NCBI GenBank assembly: GCA_963669155.1 | Contig: OZ022583.1 | Span: forward strand, 10,931,070-10,995,069 | Source: Arbacia lixula | Lineage: Eukaryota; Echinodermata; Echinoidea; Arbacioida; Arbaciidae | DNA: 64,000 nt | Direction of reading: 5' to 3' | In this document: positions 32,660 through 47,600 of the stretch, in pieces | Layout: the number at the start of each line of letters is the position of its first letter | Position numbering within the stretch: the stretch's first letter is position 1 | Translations under genes and position numbers: made by a program | Notes under the pieces: generated by a model | The model's database searches: none | What the model saw: the letters and a program-made list of their open reading frames with translations, nothing else | Told to the model about the DNA's origin: nothing

Positions 32660-35600
32660 AACAGGCAGGAGTCAGCCAAAAAAAGACAGTGAGAGAGTTA
32701 ATACTGTTTGGATCTCCTCCAAGGCTTGAATGCTGGCCTGGTGTCGGCTGACGGTGTTGCGCAGGTTCCGGACGTCATGGAGAATGTCCGCCAGGTTAGA
32801 GGGCGGTGTTTGCTTCACGTCGTCGGGTCGCTTGTGGTCCGCACTCTTTGACGGCTGCGGGGAGGAGGGGGGCTTGGAGGTGGGAGGGGGGTGAGAGGGC
32901 GCGGCCGGACTAGAGGGGGCAGGGGAGGGCTGTTGTCAATTAGGGGGAAGGGGAGGGGGAACAAAAAATACTTCACTTGATACTTGAACTATGACAACAG
33001 ATGGTAGGTGACGTGGAGTGTTTGGTTTGGTTCTGTCAAGGATGCCAACATTGCGAGAAAAAATAAAGCATAACACAAAAAGCTGTACAAATCTATACAG
33101 TACCTCTCAACAACCTTTCAGCAAATAAACCACAATTAACATCTGAAAAAAAATATATATATATATTTGCTGTGCATATTTAACGTTTGAATGCATTTGG
33201 CATGACTTTATGGTTAGAATTTGTTTTATTACCTTGTAATGAATGAATCTATGTTTCTAAAACAATGTAGTGAAGCTACCCCTGGAAATGAATTCACAAA
33301 GATGTAGGTTCCATATATGTATGGGTCATAAACATTATGGAGAGTGAGAATTAAGTGCTCAAAATGTACGCTGTACATGTACCTGCACAAAAGTACATGT
33401 ACATGTATGCCAATCAAATAATATATAGACAGAACTACTTATTAATCTGCAAAAACTATAAGCTTATCTCAACATGCAGTATCAACCCCACATCCAAATG
33501 TTATCATTATTTTGATGGTACATTTAAGACCTGAAATGAATACTAGAATTGTACTTGAGTATTTGCAATCATAAATCCAAAGTGCCATAAAACCTAAGAT
33601 ATTCCTTGATCTACATGATCAAGGATGATGTATTTCACAGAAGTCTACCATTTACTTTTATATTTACATGTAATTAAATTCACATTTACAAGTACATGAA
33701 CAGTTACATTCACATTTACAATTACATGAACAGTTACATTCACATTTACAATTACATGAATACTTACATTCACATTTAAAATTACATGTGCAGTTACATT
33801 CACATGATTTACATTTACATGAAGTTCACTCACATTCACATTTACATGTATAGTTACATTCAGATTCACATTTACATTTAATCACACCAAAGGTCTTTGG
33901 CCAGGCATGTGTCACTGTTCATATGCTATTATAAAGGAATGGGCATGCACACAGCAAGGTCTTGCAGGTATACATGTTCAGAGATCTATTCAAGTTAACC
34001 CTTACTGTACCATACAAAAATAAGCTCTATGGGCTTTGTATGTACAGCCAGTGCAAAAATGCCTCAATGGTGCATTGAGAGTTAATGATTCTCATTGGGG
34101 ATTGAGTTTTAGGCAAACAGACTGGAACAGGTCTATTTACCTAGTCTGACAACACCAGCTCATCCTGTCTAGTCCTGATAGAGATAAGACCTGGGGGTGT
34201 TTCATAATGCTGTTCTGAAGCTAAGAACGCATGACTGGTGACCCTCTCTTGTGCTGAATGAGATTCTCAATCATTTTGATTCCCATCAGCTATAGTTCAA
34301 ATCTGATGTTTATAAACTAATATTCTTGGTGTTAACACGTATCTGAATAAAAAGTTAATAATTTGTCAAGTTTCATTTGGACTCTTAGAAATTAACTGTT
34401 ACTATATTAAAACAGGTACAAAGTGTGGTATCTCATTCAGCACAAGAAAGGATCACCAGTCGTGTGTAAAGTAATTCTCAGCTTAAGAACAGCTTGGTGA
34501 AACACCCCCAGGGGCCATTTTCATGAAAGGTCGCTAAGCCTAGCAAGTCGCTCAGCTAAATGCAATCTTAGCAAACCAGGTAGGTTATGATGACAGTTTT
34601 AATTGTGTGTGTTACATAAGAGATGTTATCACATGCACAATTGATTTCAATCATTATGTTATCATATGCAAGATTGATTTCAATCGTTCTGTCATCATAA
34701 GGAAGCTGCGATCGGAATTGATCGCAATGTGATACATTGCATAAACTCTCTATTCTCTACTATAAACCCGGATATAATGCTCTTCAACCTTTGTATCCCA
34801 GAGAAACTATTGCATTATGGGATTTAAGTGTATTATTTGTAAATAGATTTACATGTAGAAAGCAGGATCTGGACAGAAACATGCAACAGTACAGTTTTAC
34901 ATGTACATCATGGCCTGTATTCACAATGGTGATTTAACCAGGGAGGTATTAGGAAGGAGAAACAACTTGAGTATAATATATTCAAACATCTGTATGGATA
35001 CTAAAGCGTGCTAATGAATTTTCAAAGCATTCCACAATCACTACAATGCTTTGATGTCCCATGCACAGCACCAACCTGTAGCTGCTGTCAACATGGAAAG
35101 AAATATCTCGGTTTTCTTCTAAATAATTGTTGAATGATGCACTAAATGGAGATATAAGATAATATTCTTACTTACACAATTAACAAATTTCTTCACTTTC
35201 CGGATTTTTCCGGAAATGTGGGATTCCATCATTATCAAAATTATATCTTAAGCTGTGTATTTTCATTAATCGAGTTTGCGTGCGTTTGCATGTAAAAGTA
35301 TTGATGCAATCCAACACAACTGGACAAGAAAAATAAGACTCATTTCTTTTGTTCTATCTGAGAAACCGTTGCTACGACAATCCTGTTTGTTATTGTTATA
35401 ACACCTAAAACGCACATCCTGAGACCACATAATTTTTCGGCGGTGCCACGCATGGGTTCAAAGAAAGAAAGTTGCTTCATATCCTTCCATAACAAATCCC
35501 TGGTTTAATTTAGACTGCAAAGTTGTTAGTCTAAAACATTCTGTAATTTCCAAAATTGTATAGGATGTGAGGATACCATGATCATATAAACAAAGTTGTA

Positions 35601-38600
35601 TTAGGAAAAGGCAGGATAGTGAAATACAAATGAACACCCATAAGTCCTTGCATGGTGATGACTTTACATTGTATAAGTATACACGGTATGTATACAGCAT
35701 TCTGTATTCTTAAACGTGTACAGGATATGAAATAAGGATAGATAATCCTAGAAACAGAATAGTGTTAGTAATTTGGAGGCTGAAAACACACTGCAAGGTA
35801 ATAGTTACCGGTACTCAAGTTGGTATAAAACATTCTGCATTCTCCAAAGGTGAACAGGAATATGATGCTATTTAGGATCTTAGAAATGGGAAAGGCATTA
35901 GTACGTGTACTTTCAAGACTGATAAACACACCACTTATTCTAGTTCTTGCATGGTGACAACTATATAGGTGGGTATAAAACATTCTGCATTCTCCACAGG
36001 TGAACAGGAATATGATGCTATGTAGGATCTTAGAAATGGGAAAGGCATTAGTACTTTCAAGGCTGATAAACACACTACTTATACTAGTTCTTGCATGGTG
36101 ACAACTATGTAGGTGGGTATAAAACATTCTGCATTCTCCAAAGGTGTACAGGGTATGACGCTATTAAGGATACATGATCCTAGAAACAGAATGGTGTTAG
36201 TAATTTATTTGGAGACTAAAAACACACTTCAAGGTAATAGTTACCGGTACTCAAGTTGGTATAAAACATTCTGCATTCTCCAAAGGTGTACAGGGCATGA
36301 TGCTATTAAAGGGCATATACTGTACTGGGAAGGCAAAAAAGCCTTCAAAATGTTATTGTTAGCAATCTTCTTGCCAATGGTCTTAAGTTCATGTATTTAT
36401 GTATGTATATTTTAGAAGCTTGCTGAAAGTTATTTGCCCTCAAATGATCTTTATTTGGAGTAATGAGTGATTAAATCACAAATCCTCAAAATGTCCGGCC
36501 CGAACATTTTGAGGATTTAATCATAAATCATTAATTACTCCATATGTGGATCATTTGAGGGCAAATAACTTTCAGCAAGCTTCTAAAATGGACAATACAT
36601 GAATTTAAGACCATTGGCATGAAGATTGCTAACAATTACATTTTGAAGGTTTTTTTGCCTTCCCAGGACAGTATATGCCCTTTAAGGGTATATGATCCTG
36701 GAAACAGAATGGTGTTAGTAATTTGGAGGCTACACAACACACCAACACTAGTTTCTGCATGGTAATGGTTACCAGTTCTCAAGTTGGTATAAAACATTCT
36801 GCATTCTCCACAGGTGAAGAGGAATATGATGCTATTTAAAGACAGGGTGTCCCTTTTGCAGGTCAAAAAAATAAAATTTTGTAAAAAGCAGGGAAAATGG
36901 GAGGAGATACTTCCCTCCCAAAAAAAGAACTGGGAACTGACTCTAGGCGAAATTCTAGCAATCGCTAGAATTTGAGGAGGCTTTGAGTGGATTGTCCAAA
37001 CCCTAAAGCCTGGAGACCGCTGTCCACACCAGTCCGCTCCACAGTGTATGCATTGAGAGCTCGGCGGATCGCGTACCGATAGGGGCAATCCAATTGTGAA
37101 TGTAGACTACGGCCACTAGGTTTCAAACGTAAACATCAATAGATTTCCACTTTTTCTGAAAAGGTTTGTAGGGCTTTGACAGTAAAATTTCAAACACGTT
37201 ATCATTAGGGTATACTGCTAGATCCTGCCGAGTTTCATGACTTATGCAAATGACACACCCTGTTTTGAAGATACGTGATCCTAGAAACAGAATGGTATTA
37301 GTGATTCGGAATTTAAGAATTCCACGACCACTAGTCCTTATAAGGTGACGACTACGCAAGTTGGTTTAAAACATTCAGCATGTCCAAAGGTGAACAGGGG
37401 TGTGATGCTACTACAGATGCATAATCCTAGAAACAGAATATTGTGATATTAGTCATAAAGATGCTAGGAATAATGTTAAAGACAACATCATAACTTTTTG
37501 CATGGTGATCACTACACGGGTTGGTAAAAAACGTTCTGCATGCTCCAAAGGCGTACAGGAATATGATGCTACTACAGATACATGGTCCCAGAAACAGAAT
37601 GGCATAAGGATTTAAAATGCTAAAAAAAATGCAAAGACAACATCATAACTCATTGCGTTGTGATGACTGCACGGGTTGATACAACACATTCTGCATTCTC
37701 CACACGTGTGCAGATTACAAGACTACTTAAATAAAAGGATACAGTGTATATTAGTAATTAAGAAAGTGACAAAAATCTTAATGCCACTAGTCCTTGCACA
37801 GTGATGAGTATGAAGGTTGGTATTGAACATTCTGCATTCTGCTAAGGTGTACAGGGGAATGAAGCTACTGTGTATACATGATCTTTGGAAGTAGACGGTT
37901 AGTAGCAATGGGTAGTAGGAGCATGCTAGATCAGCTAGTCTGCGAAAGTCACATACTCTAGCCGGCTCCTTCATCTTCTCCTCCGGCTCCTTCTTCGGCT
38001 CCACCTTGGGTTCTGGAGCCTTGGCTGGCTCCGGCTCCGGCTCCGGCTCCCCGACCCCGCTAGATCCTGGGTCAGGCTCCTCCTTATCTTCAATCTTAGT
38101 ACCAACCAGACCAAGGTACAAGACAACAGACATATTTTTACAGTACGAACATTGTAGCAAGATCTTTTTGAAAAAATTTAGCGAAAGGCCCGCTCAAACT
38201 TGCCATTGTAATCATTGGGTACACTTGTGAAAAAAACACGTATCTTCAGGAATAATGCAGTTACAACAATCAGCATGCGCCATGAAGATTTCTTTTTGTT
38301 AAGCGGTCAAAATTTGAAAGGGTCCCTTTCAAATTGTCTCCACATAACAAAAGACCATGTCCATAGTGATGGTTATGCATTGTTTTGCTGTTTTCTGAAG
38401 AGTGAGTTTGGTTAGGACCAGCAAAGAAACAATATTTTCATCGTAAAGCTGCGTTCACACTGAAGCAGAGTGCTGAGACAACCCAAACAATTATCATTTA
38501 TAAATGCCCAGGTGGTCCAGCGCCCCACTTTATAAAGAGTTGCGATCGATGTAAATCAATCGCAAGTCCAATCCTCTATCTCTAGTGTACAGAATTACAA

Positions 38601-41600
38601 TTAATATCAATCATAAGTATAGTTTCAATCGCAATTCTTTATAGGACAGGCCTGGATCTCCATGAAAAGGGAAAAATCCTGTAACTGGACCGCTATTGAG
38701 TACCAAAGTGTCACGTCATTTGAGCAGATTGTCAAGACAAATGGTTCTTAACTATGCAGGTAGAGCAAGCAGCGGTGATCACAGCGGGGACTCTTATTGA
38801 GAGTGTCTGACACTAGCCCCCTAGACAATATTGGACTGGTAAACCTCAACTGGAGTGATTTTGTTTAGAACCAGTTGTCTCAGCAGCATGCTCATATGAC
38901 GTCACCATTTCGGAGCTCTATGGCAATTGGCACTGGTAAACTGTCCCGGTGTAAATGTTGCTCAATCCTTCCGGTGCCAGCCAGACAAAACACTACTCTA
39001 TGGCATATTTTGTGTTTAAACTGGTGAGAGAACCCTTTGTGTGCAACATGTGTAGTTTTCCACTAGTTAATGTACACAAATCCCATAGAGCAGCAGTTGC
39101 CGCTGGTACCTGAGGGGTTAAAGATGACACCATCTCCCATTCCATATCGCGCATACATGTAGCAAGGGGATATGTGAATGGAGTGGGAGGCTTGTACAAA
39201 TGGAACTTAGTTTACCAACTTTTATGAGTGGTACAATTTTTTGATATGACTTCTTGTCAGAGTCATAGCACCCAATTCCTGATATCGCTAATAACCATAA
39301 AATATCAACATATAAGATGCTATCAGCTTTTCGGACGAATTTATTGACCTGTATATTTCCCGTTTTGTAGTCCAGCACATATTGCTTTGCGTTGGTGCAA
39401 GGAACCCCTCTTTTAGTCAAGAAAGTATTCAGTTCTTCTATAGTCATCTTCTGAAACATCTCACATGAACATTCCATCTTACAGTATAGTGGCAAATATG
39501 GGACAAATTTCTGTGGGAAAATGGGCTACCTGGAAAGTGTCGATAGCAGCGCGATCCCAGTTTCCCCACTTTACCACTTAAACACCATACCCAAAAGTGT
39601 TAGAGCGCCATGCGCAGTGATTTTTTTATAGTTATTTGCGATATTCAGAATTCTCCTTCAAAATAGTTAAGTAGAGAGGTACTATGTTCTCCTTCCATCA
39701 ATTTCCATGATCATATGATTGTATTTGACTGTACATTTGAATGGAAAGGGGGAAAGTTGAAAAGACACAAGTGGGTATGATTTTCAGCAGGATCATTGAG
39801 ATAAAGGAACACTCACACCACACGTCAAATTCTGGCAATCGGGTGTTGGGGGAATGGGGAAGAAAGGACTTTGCAGCAAGAGCAGAGAGATGAACGGACA
39901 ATTGATATTGGAGAGCAAATTCTGGCAATAGGGTGTAGAGGAAAATGGGTAGCAGTTAAGTATGAATGATTTGCCGCATGGGCACTTAAACCACACTGCA
40001 GATTCTGCCAATTGGGTGTTGGAGAAATGAAAAAGAAGTAGCAATTTTGGAGACTGGGTGTTGGGGGAAATGGGGGAGGGGTCAGAATTTTGGCAACTGG
40101 GTGTTGGGAAATGGGGGGAGGGTAGGAAATTTGTCCTTTGGGTATTGTGGAAATGGGGGAGGGGTAGAAATTTTGGCAATTGGGTGTTGGGGTAATAAGG
40201 GAGGGTAGGAAAGTTGGTAATTTGGTGTTGGGGAATTGAAGGAGGGGTAGGAATTTTGGCAATTGGGTGTTGGGAAATTGGGGAGGGGTAGAAAGTTTGG
40301 CAATTGGGTGGTGGGGTAATGAGGGAGGGGTCAGGTTTTTGGCAATTGGGTTTGGGGGAATTGAGGGGTAGGAATTTTGGCAATTGGGTGTTGGGGAATT
40401 GACGGAGGGGCAGGATTTTTGGCAATTGGGTATTGGGGTAATAAGGGAGGGGTAGGGTTTTTGGCAACTGGGTGTTGGGGAATTGAGGGGTAGGAATTTT
40501 GGCAATTGGGTTTGGGGGAATTGAGAGAGGGGTAGGAATTTTAGCAACTGGGTATTGGGAAATGGGGGAGGGGTAGAAATTTGGGCAATTGGGTGTTGGG
40601 GAAATGAAAAAAGGGGAGGAATTTAGACAATTGGCCATTGGACTCAGGGGAATAAGGCGACTTTCTTATCCAGACCACAGGGTCTCTCTTTCGGCATCAG
40701 TGAGCTCACCTTTGAACTACTGCTGGTGGAGAAAGACGCCGCGGGAGCGGAGGTCGCCTTGGGAGCGGGTGGGTCCACATGCTTGACCGGCTCGGGGGCC
40801 TTCACGGGCGCTGCGGCGGCAGGGGCGGGGGCTGTCACCTTCTTCAGGCCCCCACCGCCAGTCTTGCCCTTCAGTCCCCCACCAGAAATCTTGCCTTTCA
40901 GCCCTCCGCCCCCGCTGCTGGCTACGGGGCTGTCCTCCACGTAGAACTGTTTCATCGACATGGTCTTTGGAGGGAGGTCCTTCCCATTAAACCACTCCTC
41001 TATTGACAGCGTAGGCTCGTTGGCGGCTGTATCGGGGAACACGTCGGCTTGGAATAATTCACTCTGCACATGAACAGCACAAGACAACAATTTTTGGTGA
41101 AGAGCATAGAATATCTACGGCGACTGAGTAACAATAATAGTAATTGGCCATATCAAATCCTATTACGCCAAAAGGACTCATTTAGCCATGCACATGGCCG
41201 TACAAATTGCACCCGCGGATGTAGGTACATACGTTTGCATGCAAAGTGAGTCGATGAGCCAGACTTTGGCTTGAGATCTGATAAATATTTCTTTAAAGAT
41301 AAAACAAAATTTTTAACCAATTAACATCATTCTTCTATCATTGGAAAGCTGGAACTAAGCTGATCGATATCAAAAAGAGAAATTGCATGAACTTGCAATC
41401 AGTCATGTTTACCAAACAGTGGGAATTTCATTCGTTTTTTGAAGCAGAAAGAGCTCTGTTTGATCCCCAAACTTTAATGCAATTGACATATTTGCGTGAA
41501 TTTCAAATATGAAATGTAAATAACTTTTCATCCGCATCATACCAGTGGAACTAAGGATGAGAATTAGCACTTTGTTCACGAATGATAAAAATGTGCACAA

Positions 41601-44600
41601 AATGTCATATTTTCAGTGATATGTCCATAGAGTATGCGCATGAGGAAAGCACCCCTGACTTGGTTGCACAAAGGATTTGACACGTTTTATATATGAATTT
41701 TAGTACGAATAGTAGTGCTTGATTGTTACCCTGGCTTTAGTCAAAGTCAGCATTAAATGAGCGAGACAAATATAAGACCTATTTAGATGAGGAAATACGT
41801 ACTGTATACGCCATATATTTAGCGAGTCAAATTTTTAGCAAATAAGGACTTTGCGACAAATTCCCGAGTCATTAAATTCGCGACTGTGGAATGCTAGTAC
41901 TAGTAGTACATGTGTGCATGCTAGTCATATACATATTTTTGACTGCCCTGGATCCTCTTTTTCGCCCGCTCCACAGGCTGAGAAAAGCATGATCATAACT
42001 GAGTCTGTTAACAACTATGTCCGTTTCCTGACTTTTTGATTTCATTCTCAACTGTTATGAGTAAATCCTGATATACCAAATAAATATTTAGCCGTTTTAT
42101 GTTTTATTGCCATATAGGTGGACCTAACCTTTCAAGCCTCTATGGCTTTTACAGGCATCCCTTTTTCCTCGGTTGTAACCATTCATATATTCTATATTCA
42201 AATCATTAGTACATGTCAAATATTACTTGTTGTTTTATTATCTAGAAAATGTATTTTCATGTTTGTATCATATGTTACTTTATATCCCTTCTATGAATAT
42301 TCATGAGTATTCTAGGAACGTGATTGGTCAATTGATGCTCGAAGAGCTCCGGATAGTTTTCATTAATTTTTTTCCTGGGGAGGACTGCGCATGCTCTATT
42401 TACTATTTTCTTCCTTGGAACTACTGCGCATGCTCTCTATCTGAGCAAGCGTAAATTAGTGCGCAGTGAATGCAGTGCGCGGCGTGTTGCGCATTTACCT
42501 GGGATGAACCGATATCGAGCAGAGAAAAAAAGGCGACTATTTTTGTTCTGTTATTGTTTTACAAAAGGGATATAAAACAAATATACCAAGCATTGAGTAC
42601 GAAAGTATATTGAAAATTATCCATCTTCTAGGGGACTGGCATAAGTTACTATTTTTTCCTCGGGGGCTTCGCCCCTCAGAAAAAATAGTTCTATGCCACT
42701 CCCTCCTCAGATAGATAATTTCCACTATACAATCTCACAGCTTGGTATATTTGTATAATGTATATAAATGTGTTGTTGTTTTTTGTTGATGGAAATAAAT
42801 AAAGCTCAATTCAATCAATGTTTGGTAATACAGACTAGGCCCCCTAATCCCTCTGACTGCCCTGGATCCTCTTTTTCGCCCCCAGGGCAGTCAGAGGGGT
42901 TAGGGCCTAGTCTGCATTACCAGACAAACTCGATTATGACCATGCACTCCTCAGCCTCGAAACAAGGCGACCCAATTGCAGAGGCTCGCTGTTTATTGTC
43001 ACTGCTGTACTGTACTCACCTTCCTGGGTAACAGGAGGGAGATGGGTTCGACGACCCCGCTCGAACTCTGCTCCAGCACTTTGTACATCCTTGCGACCTC
43101 GCAATTGTTCACATTGCACGCCCGCTTGGGCATGTAGCCCATGCCTTTCTGAGGAGCGGACGACTGATACGTGCTGATGTAGTGCATGTACGGCTCCTCA
43201 TCGTTGATTTCGTAGTACCTGAACACGGAGTCGCCCTGGAACAATGGAAAACAAAGAGGACATTTCATGAAATAGCCAGAAAAGACTTTTAGTAGCTTTA
43301 GCTGAAGTAAAGTCATTAACATCATGTACATGTAAAGGTTAAACACATCAAAATTGTAACAATTGTAGGTGTAAACAAATACAATAGCAATTCTATTTTG
43401 GGAGATAACAAGTAAAACAATCAAATCTTTCAGTAAATTACATAAATGTTACGATCATCACAAACAATTACAAAATTACATAATTAGAATACAGAGATTA
43501 CAATATCATTTTAATTGTGAACCAAAGGAGAGAGGGCGCAGATTTGGAATCTACAGGTTTTACAATTGAATTGAGGGTATTTGAGGATGTTTCTTAAATC
43601 AACATTGACTTTTGATTGATTATCGAACAGAAATGCTTATTATCGTTATTGATGATCAAATAATGGATTTACTATATGTGTGACTCACCTTGCCGACTAG
43701 ATAGACTATGGAGAGATCTGGGTCATAGTAGATGTTGAGAGGCGCATTCGTCTGATCCAACCTGTCCTCATACATTTTCTTGGGCGTTGTGCTCTGTGAG
43801 AAAGGAACACCAAGACATGAGTCATTTAAGTAGTGCTTACTTTCCAATGTTTGATAAAATCACCTTGACCAGTTAATATCAGAATATTCACCGTCCCACA
43901 ACTTGCGCTCAGGCAAAAAATAATTCTTAGTAGTTCCTGCCACCGATACCCAGTCTTATGGTTCCCCATCTTTTATTCAGCATCCCCTCAACTTTTGAAT
44001 AATCTACCTCAGAGCATAAAACAAGCAGACTAGACAGACAAATTTAAATCTATGTTAAAAACCGACTTTTTCGTTAAATAGACTTTCCTTAGCATATGCA
44101 GCTTCAACTCTCTACTGTCAACTGTCAACATTTTATAATTTAATTTTAGCTGAATTCCTTGTCTTTCTATTAAATTTTTCCTTGTGCTTAGAAACACTCT
44201 TTGTGATAAGTGCTATATAAATGCTGTTAATCATTATCATTAGTATCAATGACATTAACAACACGCACATCGCACAGAAACCGTGGTACAGTGGAGTTAC
44301 ATGTACCATCAAATACACATACAATTCCAATATATATTATAGAATGGGTGTCAGAATCTCTGCAATCTGATTGGTTAATTACCCGTAATTAACGTGTAAT
44401 TTTTTTTTACTGGCAGCACGCGATATCAACACGATATCAAAACGATATCGTAATACCGGGAATTAACATGATCGATACCAATGCTGCTTACACTAATGGC
44501 GGCACCCACGAATCACGAGAAACTCCGATAAAGTGAGATGAAGAATTGAAACAAATTTTGGACGATTCAGACGCTTTCAGTAAGTACATGTACACATTTA

Positions 44601-47600
44601 AATAAAATCATTGAATAATCATTATCTACATTTAAACGCTTTGCAGAGGTGAAACACGTAAATTTGGACGATATTTCGAACGGAGAAATGGACAAACTCA
44701 TGACTGAATTCCACGCTGTCGCAGCACTGTGTGAGACGTTGCTGCGGTGATTCGCCCACTAACGTGCATTGCGAATACGATCATTTGGGCACTCAATGCC
44801 ACCCTGGACATTCGCAGTAAATCTGTCTTTTCTGATATGACTACGTCGTTTAAATGATTGTTATCAAATAAAAGCGTGATGAACTTGGTAGTTCTATACA
44901 TGCAGACTCTATTTCTCCACCTGACATGGTCTATGGAGAAAATCATCTCATATTTTAGCTGTGTTATTTGGACACTTCTCTATGTGAAAAGTCAATAATT
45001 TTTACTTTTGATGATTCCAATCATTGATGATCATTGATGATGAAGATGGATCTCTGCTATCTGATTGGTCAATAACCATGCATCCGGTAATTACCGGATG
45101 CATGATTTTGTCATAACCATGCATCCGGTAATTACCGGACGCATGATTTTTCCATGCATCCGGTAAATGAGGTTGATAGAGATTTTTCCCTTTTTTATTA
45201 GATTTTGGGGCCCATTCTATAAAACAGATGATACACAGGTTTATTTCGTGGGTCAGTAGGATTGTGTACACGCGGTACCTCTGAATTTTGCCCGAAACCC
45301 ACTTGGCTTCGCCTCGTGGGTTCAGGCAATTCAGAGGTACCTTGTGTACACAATTCCTACTAACCCACTCAAACCTGTGCATCATTTGTATACTGTTATA
45401 AATTTGTGTTAATTGTACATGAAGCCATTAAATGAGATGCAGTCTATGTGCTTGTGAAATTCCTCCTTGGTGAAATAAACATTGTGCAATGTGTACTGCC
45501 TGGAAGATTCTGGAATTTGGAAGAGCTGTCTGGGTCAGGTGTTATTAACATAAAAGAATGTTACACCTAGCTGGAGCTAATTAGCATAATAAAGGAGGCA
45601 CTGGCTGAAGTGTGCCTGTGGAGTTCAGTAACCTTTTGGGCCATTGTGTGTCATGTTTGCAAGCATAGATAAAACTTTCTGGATGTAGAACTTTCTAGAT
45701 GTAGAACTTTCTAGATGTACTGAGAACTTCCTAGATGCACAGATGATAGAACTTTCTACAATGTACAGATTGTGATATATAGGAGTTGTTTTGGACATGA
45801 GTGGAGAGTTTATGTCATCTTAGCTCCAGTCACCTGCATTTTGTTGGGACCTTGGCTCGATACACACCTGTGGATTTATACGAGGATTTTCTCTGTGTGG
45901 ATAATTACCTGCCTGTTTAATAGTTCATTAGCAAGAACATTGATCCCGATCACCTTTTGAAGGCTTTTTTCTCTTCCCGGTACAGCATATTCTATGTAGC
46001 CACACTTTTTTTTTAAGGCCTTGTCTTTGAATTGTTGGGCAGTAATTCGGAATTGCGTTGCGTGGTAATTTGAATTGCCACACGACCTGAATAATCATGA
46101 CGTGTGGCAATTTGAATTACTACACGACAAAATTATTTAGGTCGTGAAGTAATTGAAATTACAACATGACGTATATCCATGTTTTTGACGGTCTCCTGCT
46201 TCTATGGTGTGTTCAACCCGTGCAAAGTGACCTTGTGCACACAATTCGTACCGACGCACTCAAACCTATGCATCGCTTATATACTGACCACGTCCCAGAG
46301 TCTGTACTCTCTCGTGCTGCCCTTTGAGAAGCCTGTCGTGACCAGTCTATCACCCTTCAGCAAGGCGATCTTCATCTCTCTCTGAGAGTCATGGCCTGGA
46401 ATCTCCTGGCAACCAGTCAATCCAGAAGGGAGAGGAAAGGAAAAAGAAAGAAAAACAGTGTTAAAATGGTTATGAAGGTATCAATCTTGTATCTTCCCCC
46501 TCCCCCTACCCCCTATTTTCAAGTAAGAATACCACTACACAGTGTTACCCAAAGCTTAACTAATAAGCCGTTTTTCGTAATGTATTGACACCCTTCTCTT
46601 AACTGCATCCTGTTTCAAGTGATTCAGTTCCAATTGGTGGAATGCATGAATTGTTGCTACATGGACAAACCTTGGGCAAACTTTTGGGTAACTATTTGAA
46701 ACCTATCATTTGAAAGACGTGCATAACATTTGCATACATGACGAAAAAGGTTGATTGTAAATGCAGTGATACCTGCCTATAAAGATCACTCCAAGGGAAA
46801 CAGGGCAGGCTATCTTTAAGGACAGGAGGTCTTTGTAGACAGTGGTTTTGACACTTAGCCTTGGCTAAGATACTCCACCCTTCCTTTTTAAAGGGATAGT
46901 TCACCCTGAAATAATTTTGGTTTCAATAAAAGGAGAACTTTCTTTTCCTTTGACCGATTTTCATCAAACCTTCACTGATATGTTTCTTTCATATGTCTCC
47001 TTATATTGAAACCAAAACAGTCTCAGGGTGAACTATCCCTTTAAATCACCGGAGTGAATACAGGCTAACACCGGTTGGCAGCTCGGATCCACCCTGGCCC
47101 ATATGGCTCCTCACATGTTTGACAGCCCCTGTCCTGGGGTTGTAGATGCGGACCATCTTGTCCTTGGTTGCCGTGGCGAATAGGCTGCCGTTGAGATTCC
47201 AGCAAATGTCCTGGACCGTGACGGCCACTGCGACCTCCAGGAGGGGCTCCCCATCATCCAGGTTCCACATAAACACCTTCAGATCCTGGCCTGTAGAAGT
47301 AGGATAACAAATGAGACTATGAAACATTCCTGCAAGATCTTTTCTGCCAGATGCTCCATGAATCATTAGTGATACTGTAATAGAAGTAGCTAGTACACTC
47401 ACAGGTATGATGCACAATGAGCACTGTTGTGTTCTGAATTAATCATCTGACACACACAAACTTTGAGGTCCAAATTTGTCCAAAAGTAAAAAATCTCATT
47501 ACATATTCCAAGGATTATTACAGCTATAATAATTGATGAAATGTCATGAAATGTGATGTTAGACATATGTGGACAATCTCCACTCTGTTGGCGAACACCA

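Larger units (their letters stand above)
35650..37870. repeat. About 145 bp satellite array in coronin intron 8, split by two MITEs
   Basis: A unit containing GTATAAAACATTCTGCATTCTCC, then GGTGTACAGG-ATGATGCTA and CCTAGAAACAGAATGGTGTTAG, recurs with landmarks at 35831, 35981, 36125, 36267, 36795, 37372, 37532, 37686 and 37828. Undisturbed spacing is 142-160 bp. Family B and D MITEs interrupt it at 36310 and 36840. Confidence 0.85.

Noticed and set aside
32612..32670. Possible CRISPR-like repeat
   Set aside because: Simple ACAG tetranucleotide without spacers; the genome is eukaryotic.
35765..37088. Frames of 120 and 150 codons with repeated FPISKILHSIIFLFT
   Set aside because: They read the 145 bp satellite and MITEs; repetition at protein level mirrors the DNA array.
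39793..40638. 281-codon and 240-codon Pro/Asn-rich frames, minus strand
   Set aside because: Translations of the GGCAATTGGGTGTTGG minisatellite in a coronin intron.
47046..47114. Extension of coronin exon 3 past 47115 (HMGQGGSELP)
   Set aside because: The exon 4 start (EIPGHDSQREMKI) already supplies the conserved H-x-x-x-R-x-M-K segment, and phase 0 joins exactly at donor 47114.
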